Source: Pseudomonas sp. S04
GTDB taxonomy: Bacteria; Pseudomonadota; Gammaproteobacteria; Pseudomonadales; Pseudomonadaceae
DNA: 64,000 bases
Reading direction: 5' to 3'
Assembly: GCF_009834545.1 (NCBI RefSeq)
Contig: NZ_CP019427.1
Coordinates: forward strand, 5,639,001-5,703,000
The notes below the pieces were generated by a model, which searched no databases, was not told the origin of the DNA, and saw nothing but the letters and a program-made list of their open reading frames with translations. The position numbers were made by a program, and so were the translations under genes. Positions 17,257 through 24,949 of the stretch are shown piece by piece; position 1 is the first letter of the stretch; the number at the start of each line of letters is the position of its first letter.

Positions 17257-17292
17257 CGACAGGGGGTTTGCCGAAAGCGTCAATCCACGACA
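17257..17292 (-). promoter_or_regulatory. Candidate GbdR site before the dipeptidase-dgc operon
   Basis: On the minus strand there are TGTCG (17292), TGACG (17282) and TGTCG (17261). The last two are exactly 21 bp apart, about 96 bases upstream of the operon start codon. The geometry agrees with the candidate sites before gbcA and caiX. Confidence 0.35.
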
Positions 17293-17395
17293 AAGGCTTA
17301 CATAGCCGTCGGTTTGCCCGTCTGTTCTTTACCCCGCGCTTGGGCCAGAATCCGCCGCATCACTGGATGCTTCACGGAATTGGGACGACAGCTCA

Positions 17396-17794
17396 ATGAA
17401 ATCGATCTTCTTCGCATGGGCACTGATCGCGACCGGGGTACAGGCAGCTGAAGACGCTGACAACAACCCTTGCGATGCGGTCGAAAACGACGTCCAGACC
17501 CTGGAATGCTCGGCGTACAACAAGACCACCGCCGAACAACTGCTCAAGGACAACTACCAGGGTTTGCTGGAGCGGTTCAGGGCCGAATACGCGAACAACA
17601 AGAGCCAACTGGCAGACATCACCAGCAAACTGCAGGTCGCCGAACAGCTCTGGGTCAAATCCAGGGACGCCGATTGCACAATCGCGCCATTCCCTGCCGC
17701 CGTGGGCAGCAAGGCCTACCTCATCGACCAGAACGACTGCCTGGCGAACAAGAGTGACGAGCGCTCGGAGTTCCTCGAATCACTGGCGCAGTGA
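17396..17794 (+). CDS. Secreted LprI/DUF1311-like protein
   Basis: A 132-residue protein with a cleavable signal peptide (MKSIFFAWALIATGVQA, cut before AEDAD). The mature part has four spaced cysteines (NPCD, LECS, ADCT, NDCL) and the LECSAYNKTTAEQLLKDNY / LWVKSRDADCTI pattern of the lysozyme-inhibitor LprI N-terminal (DUF1311) domain. A periplasmic location and a protective role against lysozyme are known for some members; here this is only inferred. It is divergent from the dipeptidase operon. Confidence 0.78.
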   Translation: MKSIFFAWALIATGVQAAEDADNNPCDAVENDVQTLECSAYNKTTAEQLLKDNYQGLLERFRAEYANNKSQLADITSKLQVAEQLWVKSRDADCTIAPFPAAVGSKAYLIDQNDCLANKSDERSEFLESLAQ

Positions 17795-17836
17795 CTAAGC
17801 CACACCCCTCAACGACTATTGAAAAAGGCGACCTTC

Positions 17837-18253
17837 ATGAAACTCTGCGGCATCGAAATCAAAGGCAGCGAAGCGATCATCGCCCTCGCCTCCCTCGACG
17901 GCCAGGCGCTCAGCCACGTCGCCCTTGCCACCAAGAAAATCGCCCTGGACGATGACGACGACGCCGCCAACGTCAAACTGTTCGCCGCACAAGTGGCTTC
18001 GTTCGTCCGCGAGAACTCGATCGACCGCATCGCGATCAAGAAGCGCAGCAAGAAAGGCGAATTCGCCGGCGGCCCGACCACCTTCAAGATCGAAGGCATA
18101 TTCCAGCTGCTCGACAGCTGCGAAGTGACCCTGCTGTCACCCCAGACCATCAATGCGCAATCCAAGAAACACGACTTCGCCCTGCCGACCACCCTCAACA
18201 AGTATCAGCATGAGGCTTATAAGGCGGCATGTTCGGCGTTGTTGAAGAAGTAA
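17837..18253 (+). CDS. DUF3010 family protein
   Basis: A 138-residue cytoplasmic protein starting MKLCGIEIKGSEAIIALAS. The beginning resembles an RNase-H/RuvC-like first strand (LCGIEIKGSEA), and an acidic run DDDDDAAN and a basic IKKRSKKGEFAGGPTTFKIEG follow; I assign it to DUF3010, of unknown function. I chose the internal ATG at 17837 because the fold begins there. It lies 42 bases after the LprI-like gene and convergent to cdhR. No connection with amine metabolism is apparent. Confidence 0.78.
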   Translation: MKLCGIEIKGSEAIIALASLDGQALSHVALATKKIALDDDDDAANVKLFAAQVASFVRENSIDRIAIKKRSKKGEFAGGPTTFKIEGIFQLLDSCEVTLLSPQTINAQSKKHDFALPTTLNKYQHEAYKAACSALLKK

Positions 18254-18274
18254 AGCCCCGCACTGCCCCCTCGA

Positions 18275-19219
18275 TCATGCCTTGGCGGTACGTCGATCCT
18301 CGCGCGGGCACCGCGCAAAGCGTGTCCGATAACTGCGGGTAAAGTACGACGGCGATTCAAAGCCGCAGGCGATGCTCACCTCCAACACGCTCATGTCAGT
18401 CTGGCGCAGCAGTTGCCGGGCTTTTTCCAGGCGCAGGCCCAGGTAGAAATTGCTCGGCGTATCGTTGAGATGCAGGCGGAACAGGCGCTCCAGCTGACGG
18501 CGGGTGACTTTGATCGATTCCGCCAGCTCCAGGGTGCTCAGGGGCGGCTCGCTGTGCTGCTCCATTTCGCCAATCACCTGCACCAGCTTCTTGTTGCTGA
18601 TGCCGTAGCGCGTGGCGATCTGCATGCGCTGGTGGTCCTTGCGCGGGCGAATGCGCCCCAGCACGAACTGCTCGCTGACCTCGATCGCCAGCTCTGGACC
18701 GTGGGCCTGGGCGATCAAGTCCAGCATCAAATCGATGGACGCGGTGCCGCCGGCCGAGGTGATGCGGCGACGGTCGATTTCGAACAGTTCCTGGGTCACG
18801 CTCAACTGTGGATAAGTCTCCTTGAACGCCTCGATGGCTTCCCAGTGCAGGGTCACCCGATGGCCGTCCAGCAGACCCGCTTGGGCCAGGACAACACTGC
18901 CGGTATCGATCCCGCCGAGGGTGACGCCCTCGTGATCGAGACGGTGTAGCCAGTGCTCCAGTGCCGGGTCGACGAACTTCAGCGGTTCGAAGCCGGCGAC
19001 CACCAGTAACGTCGCGCCTCTCTTCAATGGCTCCAGCGCCGCGTCGGCGTTGAGTGACATGCCGTTGCTGGCCAACACCGGCCCACCGTCGACGCTGAGC
19101 ACGTGCCAGCGATACAACTCGCCGCGAAAGCGATTGGCGACCCGCAGCGGCTCGATCGCCGAGATAAATCCAATCGCCGAGAAACCCGGCATCAACAAGA
19201 AGTAGAAATCCTGGGACAT
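18275..19219 (-). CDS. cdhR: AraC-type activator of carnitine catabolism
   Basis: CdhR (314 residues) has an N-terminal DJ-1/PfpI-like (GATase1-like) sensor domain (FYFLLMPGFSAIGFISAIEPL to about residue 190) and a C-terminal AraC double helix-turn-helix (STLELAESIKVTRRQLERLF, then SVLEVSIACGFESPSYFTRSY). The nucleophile-elbow position reads GGIDTGSVVL, without the Cys seen in GbdR. It is divergent from caiX, as in P. aeruginosa PA5389-PA5388, and by that parallel activates the caiX-cdh operon with carnitine as inducer. The start at 19219 (MSQDFYF...) omits 23 unrelated residues of the longest frame. Confidence 0.92.
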   Translation of the reverse strand: MSQDFYFLLMPGFSAIGFISAIEPLRVANRFRGELYRWHVLSVDGGPVLASNGMSLNADAALEPLKRGATLLVVAGFEPLKFVDPALEHWLHRLDHEGVTLGGIDTGSVVLAQAGLLDGHRVTLHWEAIEAFKETYPQLSVTQELFEIDRRRITSAGGTASIDLMLDLIAQAHGPELAIEVSEQFVLGRIRPRKDHQRMQIATRYGISNKKLVQVIGEMEQHSEPPLSTLELAESIKVTRRQLERLFRLHLNDTPSNFYLGLRLEKARQLLRQTDMSVLEVSIACGFESPSYFTRSYRTRFARCPREDRRTAKA

Positions 19220-19290
19220 GGGGCGCACTCGGTTGACGGGTAGCGTGGGGACGTTGATACGCCACTTGCCACAGGCATTCAAGAGCACAG

Positions 19291-19315
19291 GTCGCTGCAG
19301 TGCAAGAGCTGGTCG
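19291..19315 (+). promoter_or_regulatory. Candidate CdhR/GbdR half-site pair before caiX
   Basis: AGGTCGCTG (GTCG at 19291) and TGGTCGCCG (GTCG at 19312) form a 21-bp direct repeat about 100 bases upstream of the caiX start and just upstream of divergent cdhR. Extended matching around the core (GGTCGCNG in both) makes it the best of the paired sites. Confidence 0.42.
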
Positions 19316-19413
19316 CCGTGGTGCGCTTTCATCGGCCTTGAGCTGCGTAACTTGGCATCACCGGCGCACAAAGACGACCGGACCCACAATAACGAACTGC
19401 CGAGGAACCTGAG

Positions 19414-20358
19414 ATGAAACGACTGATCAGCAGCTGTGTTCTTGCACTCAGTGGTAGCGCATTGCTGAGCGCCAGCGCCATGGCCGCCGACCCCGCTGCA
19501 TGCCAGAACGTGCGCATGGGCGTGGTCAACTGGACCGACGTGATCGCTACCAGCGCCATGACCCAGGTCCTGCTCGACGGCCTCGGCTACAAGACCAAAC
19601 AGACCAGCGCCTCGCAACAGATCATCTTCGCCGGCATCCGCGACCAGCGCCTGGATCTGTTCCTCGGCTACTGGAACCCGCTGATGACCCAGACCATCAC
19701 CCCGTTCGTCGAGGCCAAGCAGGTCACAGTCCTGGCTGAGCCCAGCCTCAAGGACGCCCGCGCGACCCTGGCGGTGCCGACTTACCTGGCCGACAAGGGT
19801 CTGAAAAGCTTCGCCGACATCGCCAGGTTCGAAAAAGAGCTGGGTGGCAAGATTTATGGCATCGAGCCCGGTTCGGGTGCCAACACCCAGATCAAGGCGA
19901 TGATTGCCAAGAACCAGTTCGGCCTGGGCAAATTCCAACTGGTCGAGTCCAGCGAGGCCGGCATGCTCGCGGCGGTGGATCGTGCCGTACGGCGCAAGGA
20001 AGCCGTGGTGTTCTTCGGCTGGGCGCCGCACCCGATGAACGTCAACGTTCAGATGACTTACCTGACCGGCAGCCAGGACGCCCTGGGTCCGAACGAAGGC
20101 TCGGCCACCGTCTGGACCGTGACCGCCCCCAATTACGCCAGCCAGTGCCCGAACGTCAGCCGCTTGCTCAGCAACCTGACGTTCACCGCCGCAGATGAGA
20201 GCCGAATGATGCAACCGTTACTCGACCACAAGGACGCGTTCGAGTCGGCCAGACAGTGGCTCAAGGATCACCCGCAAGACCAGCAACGCTGGCTGGAAGG
20301 CGTGACCACTTTCGACGGCAAGCCGGCGGCCGAGAACCTGCAACTGACCAGCAAGTAA
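19414..20358 (+). CDS. caiX: Carnitine-binding periplasmic protein
   Basis: CaiX (314 residues) has a typical signal peptide ending [12 protein letters not shown]. The mature protein has features of choline/betaine-type binding proteins: [43 protein letters not shown] and [10 protein letters not shown]. The aromatic residues that box the trimethylammonium group are present (W in VNWTD, YW in LGYWNP, W in GWAPH). In P. aeruginosa CaiX delivers carnitine to the CbcWV core transporter, whose genes are at 29.3 kb here. It is the first gene of the carnitine operon and close in sequence to CbcX. Confidence 0.93.
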   Translation: MKRLISSCVLALSGSALLSASAMAADPAACQNVRMGVVNWTDVIATSAMTQVLLDGLGYKTKQTSASQQIIFAGIRDQRLDLFLGYWNPLMTQTITPFVEAKQVTVLAEPSLKDARATLAVPTYLADKGLKSFADIARFEKELGGKIYGIEPGSGANTQIKAMIAKNQFGLGKFQLVESSEAGMLAAVDRAVRRKEAVVFFGWAPHPMNVNVQMTYLTGSQDALGPNEGSATVWTVTAPNYASQCPNVSRLLSNLTFTAADESRMMQPLLDHKDAFESARQWLKDHPQDQQRWLEGVTTFDGKPAAENLQLTSK

Positions 20359-20373
20359 ACCCCGACTCAATCA

Positions 20374-20403
20374 CCGTTTCGCAGCCGAGCGTGGCTGCGA
20401 ACG
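20374..20403 (+). other. Stable hairpin between caiX and cdhC
   Basis: CCGTTTCGCAGCC pairs with GGCTGCGAACGG (one bulged T) around a GAGCGT loop. There is no T tract, so it is more likely an mRNA 3'-end stabiliser after the abundant binding-protein gene than a terminator. Confidence 0.55.
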
Positions 20404-20446
20404 GGCTCCCTATGCCCCACAAAACCGGCCTGAAGGAAACTGCCCC

Positions 20447-21334
20447 ATGAACCACGACGTCATCATCACCTGCGCACTGACCGGTGCTGGCGACACGACC
20501 GCCAAGAGCCCCCACGTGCCGGTCACTCCGAAACAGATTGCCGCCGCCGCGGTGGAAGCCGCCAAGGCTGGGGCCACGGTGGTCCACTGCCATGTGCGCG
20601 ACCCGCAGACCGGCAAGTTCAGCCGTGACGTGGCGCTGTACCGCGAGTTGATGGAGCGCATTCGCGAAGCGGATGTCGACATCATCGTCAACCTCACCGC
20701 CGGCATGGGTGGCGACCTGGAAATCGGCGCCGGCGAGAACCCCATGGAATTCGGCCCCAACACCGACCTGGTCGGTCCGCTGACCCGCCTGGCTCACGTC
20801 GAAGCCCTGCTGCCGGAAATCTGCACCCTGGATTGCGGCACCCTCAACTTCGGTGACGGCGACACCATCTACGTCTCCACGCCGGCGCAACTGCGGGCCG
20901 GGGCTAAACGGATCCAGGAGCTGGGGGTCAAGGCCGAGCTGGAAATCTTCGACACCGGCCACCTGTGGTTCGCCAAACAGCTGATCAAGGAAGGCTTGCT
21001 CGACGATCCGCTGTTCCAGCTGTGCCTGGGCATTCCGTGGGGCGCGCCGGCCGACACCACCACCATGAAAGCCATGGTCGACAACCTGCCGGCCAATGCC
21101 GTGTGGGCCGGCTTTGGCATCGGTCGCATGCAGATGCCGATGGCCGCCCAGGCGGTGCTGCTGGGCGGCAACGTGCGGGTCGGGCTGGAAGACAACATCT
21201 GGCTGGACAAAGGCGTGCTAGCGACCAACGGCCAACTGGTCGAGCGCGCCGGCGAAATCCTCAGCCGCCTCGGCGCCCGCGTCCTGACCCCGGCCGAAGG
21301 GCGCAAGAAAATGGGCCTGGTCCAGCGCGGCTAA
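20447..21334 (+). CDS. cdhC: 3-dehydrocarnitine-cleaving enzyme (BKACE family)
   Basis: A 295-residue beta-keto acid cleavage enzyme (family of Kce). The zinc ligands [10 protein letters not shown], the VNLTAGMGG segment, [11 protein letters not shown] and the late [19 protein letters not shown] are all visible. In the pseudomonad pathway it transfers the betaine moiety of 3-dehydrocarnitine to acetyl-CoA's CoA, producing betainyl-CoA and acetoacetate. It is the second gene of the carnitine operon, followed by a REPIN and cdhA. The start follows GAAGGAAA. Confidence 0.93.
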   Translation: MNHDVIITCALTGAGDTTAKSPHVPVTPKQIAAAAVEAAKAGATVVHCHVRDPQTGKFSRDVALYRELMERIREADVDIIVNLTAGMGGDLEIGAGENPMEFGPNTDLVGPLTRLAHVEALLPEICTLDCGTLNFGDGDTIYVSTPAQLRAGAKRIQELGVKAELEIFDTGHLWFAKQLIKEGLLDDPLFQLCLGIPWGAPADTTTMKAMVDNLPANAVWAGFGIGRMQMPMAAQAVLLGGNVRVGLEDNIWLDKGVLATNGQLVERAGEILSRLGARVLTPAEGRKKMGLVQRG

Positions 21335-21353
21335 GCCCAACCTACTTCTAACA

Positions 21354-21448
21354 CCTGTGGGAGCGGGCTTGCCCGCGAAGAGGTCGGAGCATCCAAAACC
21401 TCTTCAGTGGTGATCCACCGCTTTCGCGGGCAAGCCCGCTCCCACAGG
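21354..21448. repeat. REP pair between cdhC and cdhA
   Basis: Canonical inverted REPs within the carnitine operon, starting 19 bases after the cdhC stop. Confidence 0.92.
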
Positions 21449-21476
21449 GATCGCCGGTAACTTTCAGGAAATCGCC

Positions 21477-22442
21477 ATGAGCTTTATCACCGAAATCAAA
21501 ACCTTCGCCGCGTTAGGCAGTGGTGTCATCGGCAGCGGCTGGGTGTCCCGCGCCCTCGCCCATGGTCTGGATGTAGTGGCCTGGGACCCAGCTCCCGGGG
21601 CCGAGGCGGCGCTGCGCAAGCGTGTCGCCAACGCTTGGGGCGCCCTGGAAAAACAAGGCCTGGCACCCGGTGCCTCACAGGATCGGCTGCGTTTTGTCGA
21701 CACCATCGAGGCCTGCGTGAAGGACGCCGACTTCATCCAGGAAAGCGCCCCGGAACGCCTTGAACTGAAACTTGAACTGCACAGCAAGATCAGCGCCGCG
21801 GCCAAGCCCGATGCACTGATCGGTTCCAGCACCTCGGGCCTGTTGCCCAGCGAGTTCTACGAGGGCTCGACCCACCCGGAACGCTGCGTGGTCGGCCACC
21901 CGTTCAACCCGGTGTACCTGTTGCCGCTGGTGGAAGTGGTCGGCGGCAAGCACACCGCGCCCGAGGCGGTACAGGCGGCCATGCACGTCTATGAGTCCCT
22001 GGGCATGCGCCCCTTGCACGTGCGCAAGGAAGTGCCGGGATTCATCGCCGACCGCTTGCTCGAGGCCTTGTGGCGCGAGGCGTTGCACCTGGTCAACGAT
22101 GGCGTGGCCACCACCGGTGAGATCGACGACGCGATCCGCTTTGGCGCAGGCCTGCGCTGGTCGTTCATGGGCACTTTCCTCACCTACACCCTGGCCGGTG
22201 GCGATGCCGGGATGCGCCACTTCATGGCGCAGTTCGGTCCGGCCCTGCAACTGCCGTGGACCTACCTGCCCGCACCGCAGTTGACCGAAAAACTGATAGA
22301 TGATGTGGTGGACGGCACCCGCGAACAGCTGGGCAACCACAGCATTGCGGCGCTGGAGCGCTATCGTGATGACTGCCTGTTGGCCGTATTGGACGCGGTG
22401 AAAAATACCAAGCAAAAGCACGGGATGAGCTTCAGCGACTAA
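21477..22442 (+). CDS. cdhA: L-carnitine 3-dehydrogenase
   Basis: CdhA (321 residues) oxidises L-carnitine to 3-dehydrocarnitine with NAD+. It has the 3-hydroxyacyl-CoA-dehydrogenase plan: an NAD fold with [19 protein letters not shown] (residues about 11-30), [11 protein letters not shown], the catalytic-His motif [20 protein letters not shown], and a helical C-terminal domain with [19 protein letters not shown]. Length and motifs match characterised Pseudomonas carnitine dehydrogenases. It is flanked by REPINs and followed by the thioesterase gene. Confidence 0.95.
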   Translation: MSFITEIKTFAALGSGVIGSGWVSRALAHGLDVVAWDPAPGAEAALRKRVANAWGALEKQGLAPGASQDRLRFVDTIEACVKDADFIQESAPERLELKLELHSKISAAAKPDALIGSSTSGLLPSEFYEGSTHPERCVVGHPFNPVYLLPLVEVVGGKHTAPEAVQAAMHVYESLGMRPLHVRKEVPGFIADRLLEALWREALHLVNDGVATTGEIDDAIRFGAGLRWSFMGTFLTYTLAGGDAGMRHFMAQFGPALQLPWTYLPAPQLTEKLIDDVVDGTREQLGNHSIAALERYRDDCLLAVLDAVKNTKQKHGMSFSD

Positions 22443-22460
22443 TGTATCGGCTGTTCTGGC

Positions 22461-22547
22461 GCTTTCGCGGGCAAGCCCGCTCCCACAGGTTTTCACTGCC
22501 CATGTGGGAGCGGGCCGGGCGGCGTTCCGCTTGCCCGCGAAAGCGCC
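22461..22547. repeat. REP pair between cdhA and cdhB, right arm expanded
   Basis: The left arm is canonical. The right arm reads GTGGGAGCGGGCCGGGCGGCGTTCC before CGCTTGCCCGCG, so about 14 bases are inserted in the palindrome centre. Confidence 0.85.
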
Positions 22548-22580
22548 AGTCCCGTCACCACCCCTATCGGAACCTGAAGC

Positions 22581-23057
22581 ATGCCCACCCTCACCACCTA
22601 CCAAACCACCATCATCCCTGACTGGGTCGACTACAACGGCCATCTGCGCGATGCCTTTTACCTGCTGATCTTCAGCTATGCCACCGACGCGCTGATGGAC
22701 CAGTTGGGCATGGACAGCAACAACCGCGAGGCCACCGGCAACTCGCTGTTCACCCTCGAACTGCACCTCAATTACCTGCACGAAGTGAAGCTCGGCAGCG
22801 ACGTCGAAGTGCGCACGCAGATCATCGGCCACGACCGCAAACGCCTGCACCTCTATCACAGCCTGCACCTGGCGGGAGAGGCACAGGAACTGGCGGGCAA
22901 CGAGCAGATGCTGCTCCACGTCGACCTTGCCGGCCCGCGTTCGGCGCCGTTCAGCGAGCAGGTGACGAACAAGCTGCTGGCCATGACCGCGCTGCAATCA
23001 GACCTGCCCACTCCCGCCTATATCGGCCGGGTGATCGCCCTGCCGCCAGAAAAATAA
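22581..23057 (+). CDS. cdhB: Betainyl-CoA thioesterase (hotdog fold)
   Basis: A 158-residue 4-hydroxybenzoyl-CoA-thioesterase-like protein. DWVDYNGHLRDAFYLLIFSYATD near the N-terminus carries the Asp/Asn-Gly-His signature of this hotdog family, followed by LELHLNYLHEVKLGSDVEV and KRLHLYHSLHL. In the carnitine pathway it releases glycine betaine from the betainyl-CoA made by CdhC. Its position directly after cdhA and before the hydroxylase gene supports this. The start follows GGAACCTGAAGC. Confidence 0.9.
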   Translation: MPTLTTYQTTIIPDWVDYNGHLRDAFYLLIFSYATDALMDQLGMDSNNREATGNSLFTLELHLNYLHEVKLGSDVEVRTQIIGHDRKRLHLYHSLHLAGEAQELAGNEQMLLHVDLAGPRSAPFSEQVTNKLLAMTALQSDLPTPAYIGRVIALPPEK

Positions 23058-23078
23058 TCACAATAAAAAGGAGCGCCC

Positions 23079-24242
23079 ATGAACACCGCCGCCCCCATTG
23101 CCGACTTTCGCCGTTACCCAATGATCAGCGCGTTGACCGCCGTGCAAACCCTGGCGGATCGCGTTTCAGTGCAGTGGGCTGATGGCCGGACGAGCCCCTT
23201 CCACCATCCCTGGCTACGGGATAATTGCCCCTGCGCCGAATGCGTCTACAGCGTGACCCGCGAGCAGGTCCTGGAGATCGTCGACGTCCCTGAAAACCTG
23301 CTCCCCCGCAGCACCCGGGTGGACAGCGATGGCTGCCTGCACATCGACTGGCAGGACGGCCATGTCAGCCGCTTCGACCCCGGCTGGTTGCGCGCCCACG
23401 CCTATGACGATGCTTCCCGCGCCGAGCGCCGTGCCGCAAAACCGCAAAGCCAACTGTGGGACAACCAGTTGCAGCTGCCGGTGTTCGAGTACCAGGCGCT
23501 GATGGAAGACTCCCAGGCCCTGCTGCAATGGCTGCTGGCACTGCGCGATATCGGCCTGAGCCAGGTGCGTGGCGTGCCCACCGAGCCGGGCTCACTGACA
23601 TCGATTGCCAAGCGGATTTCATTCATTCGCGAGAGCAATTTTGGCGTGCTGTTCAACGTGCAATCGCGCGCCGACGCCGACAGCAACGCCTACACCGCCT
23701 TCAACCTGCCGCTGCATAGCGACCTGCCGACACGGGAGTTGCAACCGGGCCTGCAATTTCTGCACTGCCTGGTCAACGAAGCGCAGGGGGGCGAGAGTAT
23801 TTTTGTCGATGGTTTTGCCATCGCCCACGCTTTGCGCCAGGAGGACCCCGAGGCTTTTCGTGCGCTGTGTGAAATCCCGGTGGAGTTTCGCAACAAGGAC
23901 CGCCACAGCGACTACCGCTGCCAGGCACCGATCATTGCCCTCGATGCATTCGGACAAGTGGTGGAGATCCGCATGGCGAATTTCCTGCGCGGTCCGTTCG
24001 ATGCTTCGGTCGAACAGATGCCCGACCTCTATCGGGCCTATCGGCGTTTTATCGCCATGACCCGCGAGCCCCGCTTCCGTCTGGTCCAGCGTCTGCAGCC
24101 CGGCGAACTCTGGTGCTTCGACAACCGCCGTACCCTGCACGCCCGCAACGCCTTCGACCCCACCAGCGGGGCCCGGCACTTCCAGGGTTGTTATGTGGAC
24201 CGCGATGAATTGTTGTCGCGGATTCTGGTGTTGCAGCGCTAG
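23079..24242 (+). CDS. Gamma-butyrobetaine dioxygenase
   Basis: This 387-residue 2-oxoglutarate/Fe(II) oxygenase hydroxylates gamma-butyrobetaine to L-carnitine. The N-terminal zinc-binding domain (HHPWLRDNCPCAECVYSVTR, with three Cys and a His further on) is the hallmark of the BBOX/TMLH group. The TauD-type catalytic part has the iron facial triad HSD (NLPLHSDLPTRELQPG) and the distal His in DNRRTLHARNAFDP, with an Arg for oxoglutarate nearby. It follows cdhB by 21 bases with a strong AAGGAG, so it is the last gene of the carnitine operon and extends the substrate range upstream to butyrobetaine. Confidence 0.93.
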   Translation: MNTAAPIADFRRYPMISALTAVQTLADRVSVQWADGRTSPFHHPWLRDNCPCAECVYSVTREQVLEIVDVPENLLPRSTRVDSDGCLHIDWQDGHVSRFDPGWLRAHAYDDASRAERRAAKPQSQLWDNQLQLPVFEYQALMEDSQALLQWLLALRDIGLSQVRGVPTEPGSLTSIAKRISFIRESNFGVLFNVQSRADADSNAYTAFNLPLHSDLPTRELQPGLQFLHCLVNEAQGGESIFVDGFAIAHALRQEDPEAFRALCEIPVEFRNKDRHSDYRCQAPIIALDAFGQVVEIRMANFLRGPFDASVEQMPDLYRAYRRFIAMTREPRFRLVQRLQPGELWCFDNRRTLHARNAFDPTSGARHFQGCYVDRDELLSRILVLQR

Positions 24243-24246
24243 CATT

Positions 24247-24302
24247 GATCGCGAGCAAGCTCGTTTTGCAGGCCCTTGTGGGAGCGAGCTTGCTCGCGAT
24301 GA
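24247..24302. repeat. REP pair (short spacer, degenerate left arm)
   Basis: ATCGCGAGCAAGCTCG is followed after a short spacer by GTGGGAGCGAGCTTGCTCGCGATGAGG. The left copy has lost its CTCCCAC end. Confidence 0.85.
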
Positions 24303-24340
24303 GGCCAGCCCAAAGACTTCATACCCCCGGATTCACCGGC

Positions 24341-24376
24341 AAAAAAAGCCCCGATCCAGCCGTGACTGGATCGGAG
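24341..24376 (-). terminator. Intrinsic terminator reading leftward
   Basis: On the minus strand, GCTCCGATCCAG pairs with CTGGATCGGGGC around a TCACGG loop and is followed by seven T. There is no T tract in the plus direction, so it ends a minus-strand transcript although no minus-strand gene lies close upstream. Confidence 0.8.
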
Positions 24377-24480
24377 CCCAAGGTACTGTTGAGGAGCCGA
24401 TGCGCGAGGGTGACCAAACCTTCGTGTAGCGAGCTGGGATCAGTGTGCCCAGTCCCGGACAGGGTGAGTTAGCCGAAAAC
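24341..24480 (-). ncRNA. Candidate small RNA ending in its own terminator
   Basis: About 140 bases on the minus strand run from a sigma-70-like promoter (TTGTCG at 24514-24509, 16-base spacer, TATGAA at 24492-24487) to a strong intrinsic terminator with seven T at 24341. No open frame with a ribosome site is evident inside. The segment contains further self-complementary blocks (GGGACTGGG ... CCCAG). It lies between the carnitine operon and the small gene at 24588, both on the opposite strand. I do not recognise it as a named Pseudomonas sRNA. Alternatively the terminator simply ends read-through from gbdR. Confidence 0.42.
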
Positions 24481-24587
24481 GACCTGTTCATAGGTATAGC
24501 GGCCATAACGACAATTCGCCCTTGCCCACACCCCAAGCCCCCACCAGAATCGAATCACGACACCGTTCCCTGAAGAAGGATTGCGTC

Positions 24588-24851
24588 ATGATGCACGCCG
24601 ATTTGATAGACCAGGAAGACCTGCTGGGCCAACTGAAGTCATTGGGGTTTCAAGTACCGAGCGGCTCCACCGCCGAGCAGGCGTGCGAGTGTGCGGTGCG
24701 CGGCTTGAACGATGAGCGGGCCAATACCCTGCGGACCATGATCAAGCAGATGTACACCAGCAGCGCAACCATCCTGCCGGCCGTGCGCCAGGCCATCGAC
24801 AAGCAGCTGTTGCCGGCATTGACGGCGTATCAGCAAAGCCGCAGCGCCTGA
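24588..24851 (+). CDS. Conserved hypothetical small protein
   Basis: An 87-residue acidic-to-neutral soluble protein, MMHADLIDQEDLLGQLKSLG onward. It has no signal, membrane segment or recognisable domain; two Cys in AEQACECAVRGLND and a helical C-terminus (AIDKQLLPALTAYQQSRSA) are the only notable features. The start follows AAGAAGGA by 7 bases; a second ATG directly follows. It stands alone between REPs and convergent to gbdR. Function unknown. Confidence 0.6.
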   Translation: MMHADLIDQEDLLGQLKSLGFQVPSGSTAEQACECAVRGLNDERANTLRTMIKQMYTSSATILPAVRQAIDKQLLPALTAYQQSRSA

Positions 24852-24860
24852 TAAAACGCC

Positions 24861-24934
24861 TTCGCGGGCAAGCCCGCTCCCACACTGGATCTGTGTCGTT
24901 CACAAATCAATGTGGGAGCGGGCTTGCCCGCGAA
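24861..24934. repeat. REP pair between small gene and gbdR
   Basis: Canonical inverted REPs with a short spacer lie in a convergent intergenic region, between the ends of two genes. Confidence 0.92.
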
Positions 24935-24949
24935 TAAAGGCGACTCGGT

